Assembly (NCBI RefSeq): GCF_018294505.1
Contig: NC_057803.1
Span: 687,302,678-687,366,677 of the forward strand
DNA: 64,000 bases
Direction of reading: 5' to 3'
Source: Triticum aestivum
Taxonomy: Eukaryota > Streptophyta > Magnoliopsida > Poales > Poaceae
The notes under the pieces were generated by a model, which made no database searches, was not told the DNA's origin, and was given only the letters and a program-made list of their open reading frames with translations. Shown here piece by piece: positions 20,650-33,375 of this stretch. The position numbers and the translations under genes were made by a program. Positions within the stretch are counted from its first letter, which is position 1; each line of letters opens with the position of its first letter.

Positions 20650-22430
20650 TGTTGGAAATATGCCCTAGAGGCAATAATAAATTAGTTATTATTATATATT
20701 TCATTGTTCATGATAATCATTTATTATCCATGCTAGAATTGTATCGATAGGAAACTCAGATACATGTGTGGATACATAGACAACACCATGTCCCTAGTAA
20801 GCCTCCAGTTGACTAGCTCGTTGATCAATAGATGGTTACGGTTTCCTAACCATGGACATTGGATGTCATTGATAACGGGATCACATCATTAGGAGAATGA
20901 TGTGATGGACAAGACCCAATCCTAAGCCTAGCACAAAGATCGTGTAGTTCGTATGCTAAAGCTTTTCTAATGTCAAGTATCATTTCCTTAGACCATGAGA
21001 TTGTGCAACTCCCGGATACCGTAGGAGTGCTTTGGGTGTGCCAAACGTCACAACGTAACTGGGTGGCTATAAAGGTACACTACGGGTATCTCCGAAAGTG
21101 TCTGTTGGGTTGGCACGAATCGAGACTGCGATTTGTCACTCCGTGTAAACGGAGAGGTATCTCTGGGCCCACTCGGTAGGACATCATCATAATGTGCACA
21201 ATGTGATCATGGAGTTGATCACGGGATGACGTGTTATGGAACGAGTAAAGAGACTTGCCGGTAACGAGATTGAACAAGGTATCAGGATACCGACGATCGA
21301 ATCTCGGGCAAGTATCGTACCGATAGACAAAGGATATTGTATACGGGATTGATTGAATCCTTGACATCGTGGTTCATCCGATGAGATCATCATGGAACAT
21401 GTAGGAGCCAACATGGGTATCCAGATCCCGCTTTTGGTTATTGACCGGAGAGTTGTCTCGGCCATGTCTGCATGACTCCCGAACCCGTAGGGTCTACACA
21501 CTTAAGGTTCGATGACGCTAGGGTTATAGGGAAAGTATGTACGCGGTTACCGAATGTTGTTCGGAGTCCCGGATGAGATCCCGGACGTCACGAGGAGTTC
21601 CGGAATGGTCCGGAGGTAAAGATTGATATATAGGAAGTATGGTTTTGGCCACCCGAAGTGTTTCGGGCATCACCGGTAGTGTACCGGGACCACCGGAGGG
21701 GTCCAGGGGTCCACCAGGTGGGGCCACCAGCCCCGGAGGCCTACATGGGCCAATAGTGGGAAGGGACCAGCCCCTAGGTGGGCTGGGGCGCCTCCCACCA
21801 AGGCCCAAGGCGCCTCCTAGAGGGAAGGGGGCAAACCCTAGGGCAGATGGGCCCTAAGGCCCACCCCAGGTGCGCCTTCCCCTCTCCCCCTTGTGGCCGC
21901 CACCCTAGATGGGATCTAGGGCTGCCACACCCCTTGGGGTGGGAACCCTAGGTGGGGGAGCAGCCCTCCCTGTCCCCCTATATATAGTGGAGGCAAAGGG
22001 GCAGCCCAACACATGAAGTTCTTCCCCTGTTGGAGCAGCCCTACCCCTCTCCCTCCTCGTCTCTCGTGGTGCTTGGCGAAGCCCTGCTGGAGTCCCGCGC
22101 TCCTCCACCACCACCACGCCATCGTGCTACTGCTGGATGGAGTCTTCCCCAACCTCTCCTTCTCCCCTTGCTGGATCAAGGCGTAGGAGACGTCACCGGG
22201 CTGCACATGTGTTGAACATGGAGGCACCGTTGTTCGGCGCTTAGATCGGAATCAACCGTGATCTGAATCGCTACAAGTACGACTCCTTCATCCGCGTTCT
22301 TGCAACACTTTCGCTTAGCGATCTACAAGGGTATGTAGATGCACTCTCCATCCCCTCGTTGCTAGATTACTCCATAGATTGATCTTGGTGATGCATAGAA
22401 AATTTTAAATTCCTGCTACGATCCCCAACA
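20650..22430 (+). mobile_element. 5' LTR of A1
   Basis: 1781 bp. Contains a GC-rich segment with many CCACC/GGCC words (about 21650-21960), a TATATATA box near 21980-21987, and a leader-like CT-rich stretch after it. It ends GCTACGATCCCCAACA. Short ORFs such as 21187-21501 (minus) occur in both LTRs and are not genes. Confidence 0.93.
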
Positions 22431-23949
22431 GTGGCATCATGAGCTAGGTCTGTGCGTAGTTTCTATGCACGAGTAGAACACAAAGCAGTTGTGGGTGTCG
22501 ATATTGTCAATTTACTTGTCGTTACTAGTCTTATCTTGATTCGGTGGCATCATGGGATGAAGCGGCCCGGACCGACCTTACACGTACACTTACGTGAGAC
22601 TGGTTCCACCGACTGACATGCACTAGTTGCATAAGGTGGCTAGCGGGTGTTTGTCTCTCCCACTTTAGTCGGATCGTATTCGATGAAAAGGGTCCTTATG
22701 AAGGGTAAATAGAAATTGGCATATCACGTTGTGGTTTTCGCATAGGTAAGAAATGTTCTTGCTAGAAACCTATAGCGGCCACGTAAAAACTTGCAACAAC
22801 AATTAGAGGACATCTAACTTGTTTTTGCAGCATATGCCTTGTGATGTGATATGGCCAAAAGGATGTGATGAATGATATATGTGATGTATGAGATTGATCA
22901 TGTTCTTGTAATAGGAATCACGACTTGCATGTCGATGAGTATGACAACCGGCAGGAGCCATAGGAGTTGTCTTAATTTATTTATGACCTGCGTGTCAACA
23001 TAAACGTCATGCAATTACTTTACTTTATTGCTAAAGCGTTAGCCATAGTAGTAGAAGTAATAGATGGCGAGACAACTTCAAGAAGACACGATGATGGAGA
23101 TCATGATGATGGAGATCATGGTGTCATGCCGGTGACAACGATGATCATGGAGCCCCGAAGATGGAGATCAAAAGGAGCAAAATGATATTGGCCATATCAT
23201 GTCAATATTTGATTACATGTGATGTTTATCATGTTTTACATCTTATTTGCTTAGAACGACGGTAGCTTAAATAAGATGACCCCTCACTAAAATTTCAAGA
23301 AAAGTGTTCCCCCTAACTGTGCACCGTTGCGAAGGTTCGTTGTTTCGAAGCACCACGTGATGATCGGGTGTGATAGATTCTAATGTTCGAATACAACGGG
23401 TGTTGACGAGCCTAGCATGTACAGACATGGCCTCGGGACACATGAGAAACACTTAGGTTGACTTGACGAGCCTAGCATGTACAGACATGGCCTCGGAACA
23501 CGGAAGACCGAAAGGTAAAACATGAGTCGTATAGAAGATACGATCAACATGAGATGTTCACCGTTGATGACTAGTCCGTCTCACGTGATGATCGGACACG
23601 GCCTAGTCGATTCGGATCATGTTTCACTTAGATGACTAGAGGGATGTTTATCTGAGTGGAAGTTCATTAAATAATTTGATTAGATGAACTCAATTATCAT
23701 GAACATAGTCTAAATTGTCTTTGCAAATATGTTGTAGATAGATAGCTCACGTTGTAGCTCCCTGTTTCAATACGTTCCTAGAGAAAGACTAAGTTGAAAG
23801 ATATTGTAAGCAATGATACGTACTAGGTCAGTAGTCCGAGGAGTGTCCTCACTGCTACACAGAAGGCTTACGTCTTTGATGCACCGCTCGATGTGCAAAC
23901 CCCTACAACGTCGTATGTGGATGTTGTGAACACCTGACAGACACATCCT
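22431..23949 (+). other. A1 leader between primer site and gag
   Basis: Untranslated leader of the Copia element. It has no long open frame. A short direct repeat (GACGAGCCTAGCATGTACAG) occurs at about 23405 and 23464, and a GATGGAGATCATGATGATGG run lies near 23094. The same leader is visible in reverse in C2 at 33400-34600. Confidence 0.75.
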
Positions 23950-24570
23950 GATGACTACTTGATAGTTTAGTGCACCATACTTTACGCCTTAGAATCGGGA
24001 TTCCAATGACGTTTTGAACGCCATAGAACATATGAGATGTTCCAAGAGCTGAAATTGGGATTTCAGGCTCATGCCCGTGTTGAGAGGTGTGAGACCTATG
24101 ACAAGTTCTTTTGCCAACAAGATGGAGGAGAATAGCTCAGCTAGTGAGCATGTGCTCAGAATGTCTGGGTGCTACAATCACTTAAATCAGGTGGGAGTTA
24201 AACTTCGAGATAAGATAGTGATTGATAGAGTTCTCTAGCCACTATCACTAAGCTACTAGATCTTCGTGATGAACTATGACATGCAAGGGATGGAGTTAAT
24301 CCCGGAGCTGTTCGCGGTGCTTAAGACCGCAAAAGGTAGAAATCAAGAAGGAGCATCAAGTGTTGATGGTTTAACAAGACCACTGGTTTCAAGAAGGGCA
24401 AGGGCTAGAAGGGAAACTTCATGGATGGCAAACCAGTTGCCGCTCCAGTGAAGGAACCCAAGGTTGAACCCAAACCCGAGACTAAGTGCTTCTATTGTAA
24501 GGGGAACGGTCACTGGTAGCGGAATTACCCCAAATGCATGGTAGATAAGAAGGCTGGCAACTTCAAAGTA
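23950..24570 (+). pseudogene. gag: A1 Copia gag remnant
   Basis: Segments match C2 gag in order: ERHRTYEMFQEL-like (about 24010-24060), a stretch equivalent to HLTQLGVNLPVDSVIDKVLQ, and YDMQGMELIPELFAVLKTAK (24275-24340). A Lys/Gly-rich tail leads to a damaged zinc knuckle near 24487-24530, where the CFYC and H remain, a stop replaces Lys and the last Cys reads Tyr. Several frameshifts and stops occur. Gag would package element RNA; this copy cannot. Confidence 0.75.
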
Positions 24571-24619
24571 TATACGTGTTATTAATGTGTACCTCACTAG
24601 TACTCCTGGTAGCACCTAG

Positions 24620-27133
24620 GTATTGGATACCGGTTCAGTTGCTATTATTGGTGACTTGAAGCAAAAGCTACGGACTAAACGGAGACTGGCTAAGGGCGAG
24701 GTGACGATGTGTGTTGGAAGTGTTTCCAAAGTTGATGAGATCACCATCGCACGCTCCATCTGCCTTCGGGATTAGTATTGAACCTAGATAAATGTTATCA
24801 GGTGTCTACGTTGAGCATGAATATGATTAGATCATGTTCATTGCAATACGGTTATTCATTTAAGTTAGAGAATAATGGTTATTCTGTTTACATGAATAAT
24901 ACCTTTCATGGTCATGCACCCTATGTGAATGGTTCATTGAATCTCGGTCGTGGTAATACACATGTTCACGCCAAAAGATGTAGAGTTAATAATGATAGTA
25001 CCACTTTCTTGTGGCACTGCCGCTTAGGTCATATTGGCGTAAGATGCATGAAGAAACTCCATGTCGATGGATGTTTGGAGTCACTTGATTTTGAATCACT
25101 TCACACATGCGAGCCATGCCTCATGGGCAGGATGACTAAGACCCCGTTTTCAGGTACAATGAAACGGGCAAGTGACTTGTTGGAAATCATACATGCTGAT
25201 GCATGTGATCCAATGAGAAATTGAAGCGTGCGGTGGATATCGCTATTTTCTCATCTTCACTAACAATTTGAGTAGATATAGGTATATTTACTTAATGAAG
25301 CACAAGTCTGAAATGTTTGAAAAGTTCAAGCGATTTCGGAGTGAAGTTAAGAATCATCATAACAAGAAGATCAAATTCCTACGATCTGATCAATGAGAAT
25401 TTCTGAGTTATGAGTTTGGCAAACACTTAAGACACTGTGAATTGTTTCGCAGTTGAAGCCACCTGGAACACCACAGCGTAATGGTGTGTCCGGACGTCGT
25501 AATCGAACCTTATGAGATATGGTGCGATCTATGATGTCTCTTACCGATCTACCATTTTCATTTTGAGGATATGCGTTAGAGACAGTTGCATTCACTTTAG
25601 ATAGGACACCATATAAGTCCGTTGAGATGACTTCGTATGAACATTGGTTTGGCAAGAAACCAAAGTTGTTCTTTCTTAATGTTTGGGGCTGCGATGCTTA
25701 AGGCTTCAGCCGGAGAAGCTCGAACCCAAAGCGGACAAACACATCTTCATAGGATACCCAAAGGTGAAAGTTGGGTATACCTTCTATCTCAGATCCGAGG
25801 GCAAATTGTTTGTTGCTAAGAACGGGTCCTTTCTCGAGAAGGAGTTTCTCTCGAAAGAATTGAGTGGGAGGAAGATAGAACTTGATAACATTGTCGAACC
25901 TTTGTTTCAACCAGAGAGTGATGCAACACAGAAAGATGTTTTCTGTGGCGCCTACGTCTGTTGAAGAGGAAGTTAATGATAGTGATCATGAAGCTTCGGA
26001 TCAAGTTGCTATCGAACCTCATAGGTCGACAAGGATATGTACTACTCCTGAGTGGTACGGTAATCCTGTCTTACATATCATGTTGTTAGACAACAATGAA
26101 CCTACGAGCTATGGAGGAGCGATGGTGGGCCCGTATTCCGACAAATGGTTAGAAGCCATGAAATCCGAGATAGGATCCATGTATCAGAACAAAGTATGGA
26201 CTTTGGTGGACTTGCCTGATGATCAGCAAGCCATTGAGATAAATGGATCTTTAAGAAGAATATGGACGTGGGCGGTAATGTTACCGTCTATGAAGCTCGA
26301 CTTGTGGGAAAGAGCCTTTTCACAAGTTCAAGGAATTGACTACGATGAGAATTTCTCACCCGTAGCGATGCTTAAGTCCGTCGGAATCATGTTAGCATTA
26401 GCTGTATTTTTCGATTATGAAATCTGACAGATGGATGTCAAAACAAGTTTTCTTACTAGTTTTCGTAAGAAAAAGTTATATGTGATACAATAAAAGGTTT
26501 TGTCGATCCTAAGGATGCTAAAAGGTATGTTGGCTCCGGCAATCCTTCTATGGACTAGAGCAAGCATCTCGGAGTCGGAATATATGCTTTGATGGAGTGA
26601 TCAAAGCTTTTAGGTTTATACAATGTTTGCTGGAAACTTGTATTTACAAGAAAGTGAGTGGGAGCACTACAACATTTTTGATAAGTATATGTGGATGACC
26701 TATTGTTGATCCGAAATAATATAGAATTTCTGGAAAGCATAAACGGTTGTTTGAAGAGTGATTTTCAAAGGAAGACCTGGATAAAGCTGCTTACATATTG
26801 GGCATCAAGATCTATAGAGATAGATCAAGACGCCTGGTGGTACTTTCAAAGAACGCACACCTTGACATGTTTTTGAAGGAGCTCAAAATATATCAGTCAA
26901 AGAAGGGGTTCTTACCTGAGTTGTAAGGTGTGAAGTTGAGTAAGACTCAAAGCTTGACCACGGTAGAAGAAAGAGGAAGGACGAAGGTCGTCCCCTATGC
27001 TTTTGTCATAGGCTCTATACAGTATGCCATGCTGAGTACCGCACCTGGTGTGTGCCTTGCCACATGTCTGGCAAGAGGGTACAAAGGTGATCTAGGAGTG
27101 GATCACCGGATAGCGGTCAAAAATTATCCTTAG
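24620..27133 (+). pseudogene. pol: A1 Copia pol remnant (protease, integrase, RT, RNase H)
   Basis: The protease loop is at about 24625 (LDTGSVAIIG). The GAG-pre-integrase zinc module is in the open frame 24778-25224 (WHCRLGHIGVRCMKKLH; CEPCLMGRMTKTPF). The integrase core to about 25640 is broken by many stops. The integrase C-terminal part runs 25683-25964 (HIFIGYPKVKVGYTFYLRSE). RT runs 25882-26427 (EPHRSTRICTTPEWYGNP; WLEAMKSEIGSMYQNKVW; YDENFSPVAMLKSV), then a stop and QMDVK. The YVDD box is readable at about 26684-26697. RNase H pieces reach about 27300. At least eight frame breaks show long inactivity. Confidence 0.85.
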
Positions 27134-27545
27134 AGGAATAAGGAAATGTTTCTCGGTTATGGAGGTGATAAAGAGTTCGACGTAAAGAGTTACGTCGATG
27201 CAAGCTTAACACCTATCCGGAGAGCTCTGAGTAGAGATACCGGATACGTATAATAGAGCAACAATTTGGAATAGCTCCAAGTGGAACGTGGTAGCAGCAT
27301 CTACGATATAAAGTTTTGCGAAATACATAGGGATCTGAATATGGCAAGACCCGTTGACTACAACCTCTCTCACAAGCATAACATGATCAAACCCAGAACT
27401 CTTTGAGTGTTTATCACATAGTGATGTGAACTAGATCATCGAGTCTAGTAGACTCTTGGATGTTGGTCACATGGCGATGGGACCTGTGAGTGTTAATCAC
27501 ATGGCGATGTGAACTAGATTATTGACTCTAGTGCAAGTGGGAGAC

Positions 27546-29325
27546 TGTTGGAAATATGCCCTAGAGGCAATAATAAATTAGTTATTATTATATATTTCAT
27601 TGTTCATGATAATTGTTTATTATCCATGCTAGAATTGTATCGATAGGAAACTCAGATACATGTGTGGATACATAGACAACACCATGTCCCTAGTAAGCCT
27701 CTAGTTGACTAGCTCGTTGATCAATAGATGGTTACGGTTTCCTAACCATGGACATTGGATGTCATTGATAACGGGATCACATCATTAGGAGAATGATGTG
27801 ATGGACAAGACCCAATCCTAAGCCTAGCACAAAGATCGTGTAGTTCGTATGCTAAAGCTTTTCTAATGTCAAGCATCATTTCCTTAGACCATGAGATTGT
27901 GCAACTCCCGGATACCGTAGGAGTGCTTTGGGTGTGCAAATGTCACAACGTAGCTGGGTGGTTACAAAGGTACACTACGGGTATCTCCAAAAGTGTCTGT
28001 TGGGTTGGCACGAATCGAGACTGGGATTTGTCACTCCGTGTAAACGGAGAGGTATCTCTGGGCCCACTCGGTAGGACATCATCATAATGTGCACAATGTG
28101 ATCAAGGAGTTGATCACGGGATGATGTGTTACGGAACGAGTAAAGAGACTTGCCGGTAACGAGATTGAACAAGGTATCGGGATACCGACGATTGAATCTC
28201 GGGCAAGTATCGTACCGATAGACAAAGGGAATTGTATACGGGATTGATTGAATCCTTGACATCGTGGTTCATCTGATAATATCATCGTGGAACATGTAGG
28301 AACCAACATGGGTATCCATATCCCGCTGTTGGTTATTGACCGGAGAGTTGTCTCGGCCATGTCTGCATGACTCCCGAACCCGTAGGGTCTACACACTTAA
28401 GGTTCGATGATGCTAGGGTTATAGGGAAAGTATGTACGTGGTTACTGAATGTTGTTCGGAGTCCCGGATGAGATCCTGGACGTCACGAGGAGTTCCGGAA
28501 TGGTCCGGAGGCAAAGATTGATATATAGGAAGTATGGTTTTGGCCACCGGAAGTGTTCCGGGCATCACTGGTAGTGTGTCGAGACCACCGGAGGGGTCCG
28601 AGGGTCCACCAGGTGGGGCCACCAGCCCCGGAGGCCTACATGGGCCAATAGTGGGAAGGGACCAGCCCCTAGGTGGGCTGGGGCGCCTCCCACCAAGGCT
28701 CAAGGCGCCTCCTAGAGGGAAGGGGGCAAACCCTAGGGCAGATGGGCCCTAAGGCCCACCCCAGGTGCGCCTTCCCCTCTCCCCCTTGTGGCCGCCACCC
28801 TAGATGGGATCTAGGACTGCCGCACCCCTTGGGGTGGGAACCCTAGGTGGGGGCGCAGCCCTCCCTCTCCCCCTATATATAGTGGAGGCAAAGGGGCAGC
28901 CCAACACACGAAATTCTTCCCCTGTTGGAGCAGCCCTACCCCTCTCCCTCCTCGTCTCTCGTAGTGCTTGGCGAAGCCCTGCTGGAGTCCCGCGCTCCTC
29001 CACCACCACCATGCTGTCGTGCTGCTGCTGGACGGAGTCTTCCCCAACCTCTCCTTCTCCCCTTGCTGGATCAAGGCGTAGGAGACGTCACTGGGCTGCA
29101 CATGTGTTGAACGCGGAGGCGCCGTTGTTCGGCGCTTAGATCGGAATCAACCGTGATCTGAATCGCTACGAGTATGACTCCTTAATCCGCGTTCTTGCAA
29201 CGCTTCCGCTTAGCGATCTACAAGGGTATGTAGATGCACTCTCCTTCCCCTTGTTGCTAGATTACTCCATAGATTGATCTTGGTGATGCGTAGAAAATTT
29301 TAAATTTCTGCTACGATCCCCAACA
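27546..29325 (+). mobile_element. 3' LTR of A1
   Basis: 1780 bp, aligned end to end with 20650-22430 with scattered substitutions such as TCATTT/TTGTTT near position 65 and GCCACACC/GCCGCACC near 28819. Preceded by the polypurine tract AGTGGGAGAC. Followed by TAGTTACCTC, which is C2 integrase sequence in reverse. Confidence 0.93.
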
Positions 29326-29765
29326 TAGTTACCTCATTAAGTTCTACTTTCCTCCCACTCACTTCTTTCGAGAGAAACTCCTTCTCTAGAAAGGATCCAT
29401 TCCTAGCAACGAATGTCTTGCCTTCGGATCTGTGATAGAAGGTGCACCCAACAGTTTCCTTTGGGTATCCTATGAAGACACATTTCTCCGATTTGGGTTT
29501 GAGCTTATCAGGTTGAAGCTTTTTTACATAAGCATCACAGCCCCAAACTTTAAGGAATGACAACTTTGGTTTCTTGCCAAACCATAGTTCATAAGGTGTC
29601 GTCTTAACGGATTTTGATGGTGCCCTATTTAACGTGAATGCATCCGTCTCTAAAGTATAACCCCAAAATGATAGCGGTAAATCAGTAAGAGACATCATAG
29701 ATCGCACCATATCTAGTAAAGTACGATTACGATGTTCGGACACACCATTACGCTGTGGTGTTCCG
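29326..29765 (-). pseudogene. C2 Copia integrase, C-terminal part
   Basis: Open frame from 29743. NGVSEHRNRTLLDMVRSMM carries the third catalytic acid (Glu), followed by LPLSFWGYTLETDAFTLNR, YELWFGKKPKLSFLKVWGC, KCVFIGYPKETVGCTFYHRS and FLEKEFLSKEVSGRKVELN. The frame is cut at 29326 by the A1 insertion and upstream at 29771 by the Athila-like element. The two missing catalytic Asp residues lie on the other side of that element, at 31600-31900. The three fragments together gave integrase before the insertions. Confidence 0.9.
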
Positions 29766-29770
29766 GGTGG

Positions 29771-31591
29771 TGATACGTCTCCAACGTATCTATAATTTTT
29801 GATTGTTCCATGCTATATTATATTCTGTTTTGGACATTATTGGGCTTTATTATACACTTTTATATTATTTTTGGGACTAACCTATTAACCGGAGGCCCAG
29901 CCCAGAATTGTTGTTTTTGCCTATTTTAGGGTTTCGCAGAAAAAGAATATCAAACGGAGTCCAAACGGAATGAAACCTTCGGGAACATGATTTTCGGAAC
30001 GAACATGATCCAAAGGACTTGGACCCTACGTCAAGACATCAACCAGGAAGCCACGAGGTAGGGGGCGCACCTACCCCCCCCCAGGCGCGCCCTCCACCCT
30101 CGTGGGCCCCCTATTGCTCCACGACGTACTCCTTCCTCCTATATATACCTACGTACCCCCAAACTACTAGATACGGAGCCAAAACCCTAATTCCACCGCC
30201 GTAACTTTCTGTATCCACAAGATCCCATCTTGGGGCCTGTTCCAGAGCTCTGCCAGAGGGGGCATCGATCACTAAGGGCTTCTACATCAACACCATAGCC
30301 TCTCCGATGAAGTGTGAGTAGTTTACCTCAGACCTACGGGTCCATAGTTATTAGCTAGATGGCTTCTTCTCTCTTTTTGGATCTCAATACAAAGTTCTCC
30401 CCCTCTCTTGTGGAGATCTATTCGATGTAATCTTATTTTGCGGTGTATTTGTTGAGACCGATGAATTGTGGGTTTATGATCAAGTTTATCTGTGAACAAT
30501 ATTTGAATCTTCTCTGAATTCTTTTATGTATGATTGGTTATCTTTGCAAGTCTCTTCGAATTATCAGTTTCGTTTGGCCTACTAGATTGATCTTTCTTGC
30601 AATGGGAGAAGTGCTTAGCTTTGGGTTCAATCTTGCGGTGTCCTTTCCCAGTGACAGTAGGGGAAGAAAGGCACGTATTGTATTGTTGCCATCGAGGATA
30701 ACAAGATGGGGTTTATATCATATTGCATGAGTTTATCCCTCTACATCATGTCATCTTGCTTAAAGCATTACTCTGTTCTTATGAACTTAATACTCTAGAT
30801 GCATGCTGGATAGCGGTCGATGTGTGGAGTAATAGTAGTAGATGCAGGCAGGAGTCGGTCTACTTGTCTCGGACGTGATGCCTATATACATGATCATACC
30901 TGGATATTCTCATAAGTATGCTCAATTCTGTCAATTGCTCAATAGTAATTTGTTTACCCACTGTGAATACTTATGCTCTTGAGAGAAGCCACTAGTGAAA
31001 CCTATGGCCCCTGGGCCTATCTTCCATCATATTAATCTTCCAATACTTATTTCTTTCTTTTGCCTTTTATTTTACTTTGCATCTTTATCATAAAAATACC
31101 AAAAATATTATCTTAGCATATCTATCAGATCTCACTCTTGTAAGTGACCGTGTAGGGATTGACAACCCCTTATCGCGTTGGTTGCGAGGATTTATTTGTT
31201 TGTGTAGGTGCGAGGGACTCGTGTGTGGCCTCCTACTGGATTGATACATTGGTTCTCAAAAACTAAGGGAAATACTTACGCTACTTTGCTGCATCACCCT
31301 TTCCTCTTCAAGGGAAAACCAACGAAAGTGCTCAAGAGGTAGCAAGAAGGATTTCTGGCGCCCTTGCCGGGGAGGTTCGCGCAAAAGTCAACATACCAAG
31401 TACCCATCACAAACCCTTACCGCGTTGGTTGCGAGGATTTATTTATTTGTGTAGGTGCGAGGGACTCGTGCGTGGCCTCCTACTGGATTGATACCTTGGT
31501 TCTCAAAAACTGAGGGAAATACTTACACTACTTTGCTGCATCACCCTTTCCTCTTCAAGGGAAAACCAACGCAAGTGCTCAAGAGGTAGCA
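29771..31591 (+). mobile_element. Athila-like Gypsy element, internally deleted, TSD GGTGG
   Basis: Starts TGATACGTCTCC. The 5' LTR runs to GGTAGCA at 31344 (1574 bp). A primer site TGGCGCCCTTGCCGGGGAGG (about 31356-31375) follows, close to the Asp-tRNA primer site of Athila-type elements. Only about 71 bp of interior remains (31345-31415), then the last 176 bp of a second LTR (31416-31591). GGTGG flanks both sides (29766-29770 and 31592-31596). It splits C2 integrase between the second Asp and the Glu. No coding sequence remains. Assignment to Athila rests on the primer site only. Confidence 0.88.
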
Positions 31592-31596
31592 GGTGG

Positions 31597-32620
31597 CGTG
31601 AGTTGCAAAACTATTCCGCATTGTTTCAAATGTAGGCCAAACTCATAACTCAAACATTCTCCTCCATGATCAGATCGTAGAAACTTTATTTTCTTGTTAC
31701 GATGATTTTCCACTTCACTCTGAAATTCTTTGAACTTTTCAAATGTTTCAGACTTATGTTTCATTAAGTAGATATACTCATATTTTCTTAAATCATCTGT
31801 GAAGGTGAGAAAATAACGATACCCGCCGCGAGCCTCAATATTCATCGGACCACATACATCAGTATGTATGATTTCCAACAAATCTGTTGCTCGCTCCATA
31901 GTTCCGGGGAATGGCGTTTTAGTCATCTTGCCCATAAGGCATGGTTCGCAAGTACCAAGTGATTCATAATCAAGTGATTCCAAAAGTCCATCAGTATGGA
32001 GTTTCTTCATGCGCTTTATACCAATATGACCCAAACGGCAGTGCCACAAATAAGTTGCACTATCATTATCAACTCTACATCTTTTGGCTTCAACATTATG
32101 AATATGTGTATCACTACTATTGAGATTTAACAAAAATAGACCACTCTTTAAGGGTGCATGACCATAAAAGATATTACTCATATAAATAGAACAACCATTA
32201 TTCTCAGATTTAAATGAATAACCGTCTCGCATCAAACAAGATCCAGATATAATGTTCATGCCTAACATTGGCACCAAATAACAATTATTTAGGTCTAAAA
32301 CTAATCCCGAAGGTAGATGTAGAGGTAGCGTGCCGACGGCGATCACATCGACTTTGGAACCATTTCCCACGCGCATCGTCACCTCGTCCTTAGCCAGTCT
32401 TTGCTTAATCCGTAGTCCCTGTTTCGAGTTGCAAATATTAGCAACAGAACCAGTATCAAATACCCAGGTGCTACTGTGAGCTCTGGTAAGGTACACATCA
32501 ATAACATGTATATCACATATACCTTTGTTCACCTTGCCATCCTTCTTATCCGCCAAATACTTGGGGCAGTTCCGCTTCCAGTGACCAGTCTGTTTGCAGT
32601 AGAAGCACTCAGTCTCAGCC
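31597..32620 (-). pseudogene. C2 Copia protease and integrase N-terminal/core
   Basis: The minus-strand frame from 32556 holds protease with WVFDTGSVANIC (catalytic DTG at codons 34-36 of that frame). It then has the GAG-pre-integrase module (LWHCRLGHIGIKRMKKLH; CEPCLMGKMTKTPF) and the integrase core with HTDVCGPM (first Asp) and FLRSDHGGEC (second Asp). Just upstream a CCHC knuckle is readable (CFYCKQTGHWKRNC, about 32615-32570), reached only by a frameshift from gag at about 32618. The frame is open for 325 codons, much better preserved than A1, and ends where the Athila-like element was inserted. Confidence 0.9.
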
Positions 32621-33375
32621 TCTCAGGCTTAGGTCCAGACTTGGGTTTCTTCTCTTGAGCAGCAACTTGTTTGTTGTTCTTCTTGAAGTTCCCCTTCTTC
32701 TTCCCTTTGCCCTTTTTCTTGAAACTGGTGGTCTTGTTGACCATCAACACTTGATGCTCCTTCTTGATTTCTACCTCCGCTGCCTTTAGAATTGTGAAGA
32801 GCTCAAGAATTGACTTGTTCATCCCTTGCATATTATAGTTCATCACGAAGCTTTTGTAGCTTGGTGGCAGTGATTGAAGAACTTTGTCAATGACACTATC
32901 AACAGGAAGATTAACTCCCAATTGAGTCAAGTGATTATGATACCCAGACATTTTGAGTATATGTTCACTGACAGAACTATTCTCCTCCATCTTGCAGCTA
33001 TAGAACTTATTGGAGACTTCATATCTCTCAATCCGGGCATTTGCTTGAAATATTAACTTCAACTCCTGGAACATCTCATATGCTCCATGACGTTCAAAAC
33101 ATCGTTGAAGTCCCGGTTCTAAGCCGTAAAGCATGGCACACTGAACTATCGAGTAGTCATCAACTTTACTCTGCCAGACGTTCTTAACGTCATCAGCGGC
33201 ATCTGCAGTAGGCCTGGCACCCAGCGGTGCTTACAGGACGTAATTCTTCTGTGCAGCAATGAGGATAATCCTCAAGATATGGACCCAGTCCGTGTAATTG
33301 CTACCATCATCTTTCAACTTTGCTTTCTCAAGGAACGCATTAAAATTCAACGGAACAACAGTACCGGCAATCTAT
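32529..33375 (-). pseudogene. gag: C2 Copia gag
   Basis: The frame from about 33375 reads LNFNAFLEKAKLKDDGSNYTD, then meets a TAA at 33231-33233. It resumes with QCAMLYGLEPGLQRCFERH, AYEMFQELKLIFQANARIER, SEHILKMSGYHNHLTQLG and PPSYKSFVMNYNMQGM, and ends in a Lys-rich tail. This is the UBN2-type Copia gag. A one-base shift near 32618 throws the last 35 codons out of frame, so the zinc knuckle is lost from this reading. Gag would form the particle. Confidence 0.88.

Larger units (their letters stand above)
20650..29325 (+). mobile_element. Full-length Angela-like Copia element (A1)
   Basis: Two LTRs of 1781 and 1780 bp, both TGTTGGAAATATGCCC...CCCCAACA, flank a 5.1 kb interior. The interior has a Met-tRNA-type primer site (GTGGCATCATGAGC at 22431, one base altered) and a polypurine tract (AGTGGGAGAC at 27536-27545). 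The LTRs differ at scattered single sites, a few percent by eye. The flanks CATTT (20645-20649) and TAGTT (29326-29330) do not match, so no target duplication is seen. It sits in the linker between integrase and RT of the minus-strand C2 element. The interior is heavily mutated, so it is non-autonomous. Confidence 0.93.

Noticed and set aside
21639..21857. Gly/Pro-rich ORFs inside the Angela LTR (also 28534-28752)
   Set aside because: They occur in both LTRs at the same place in GC-rich U3 sequence, with no start context or family.
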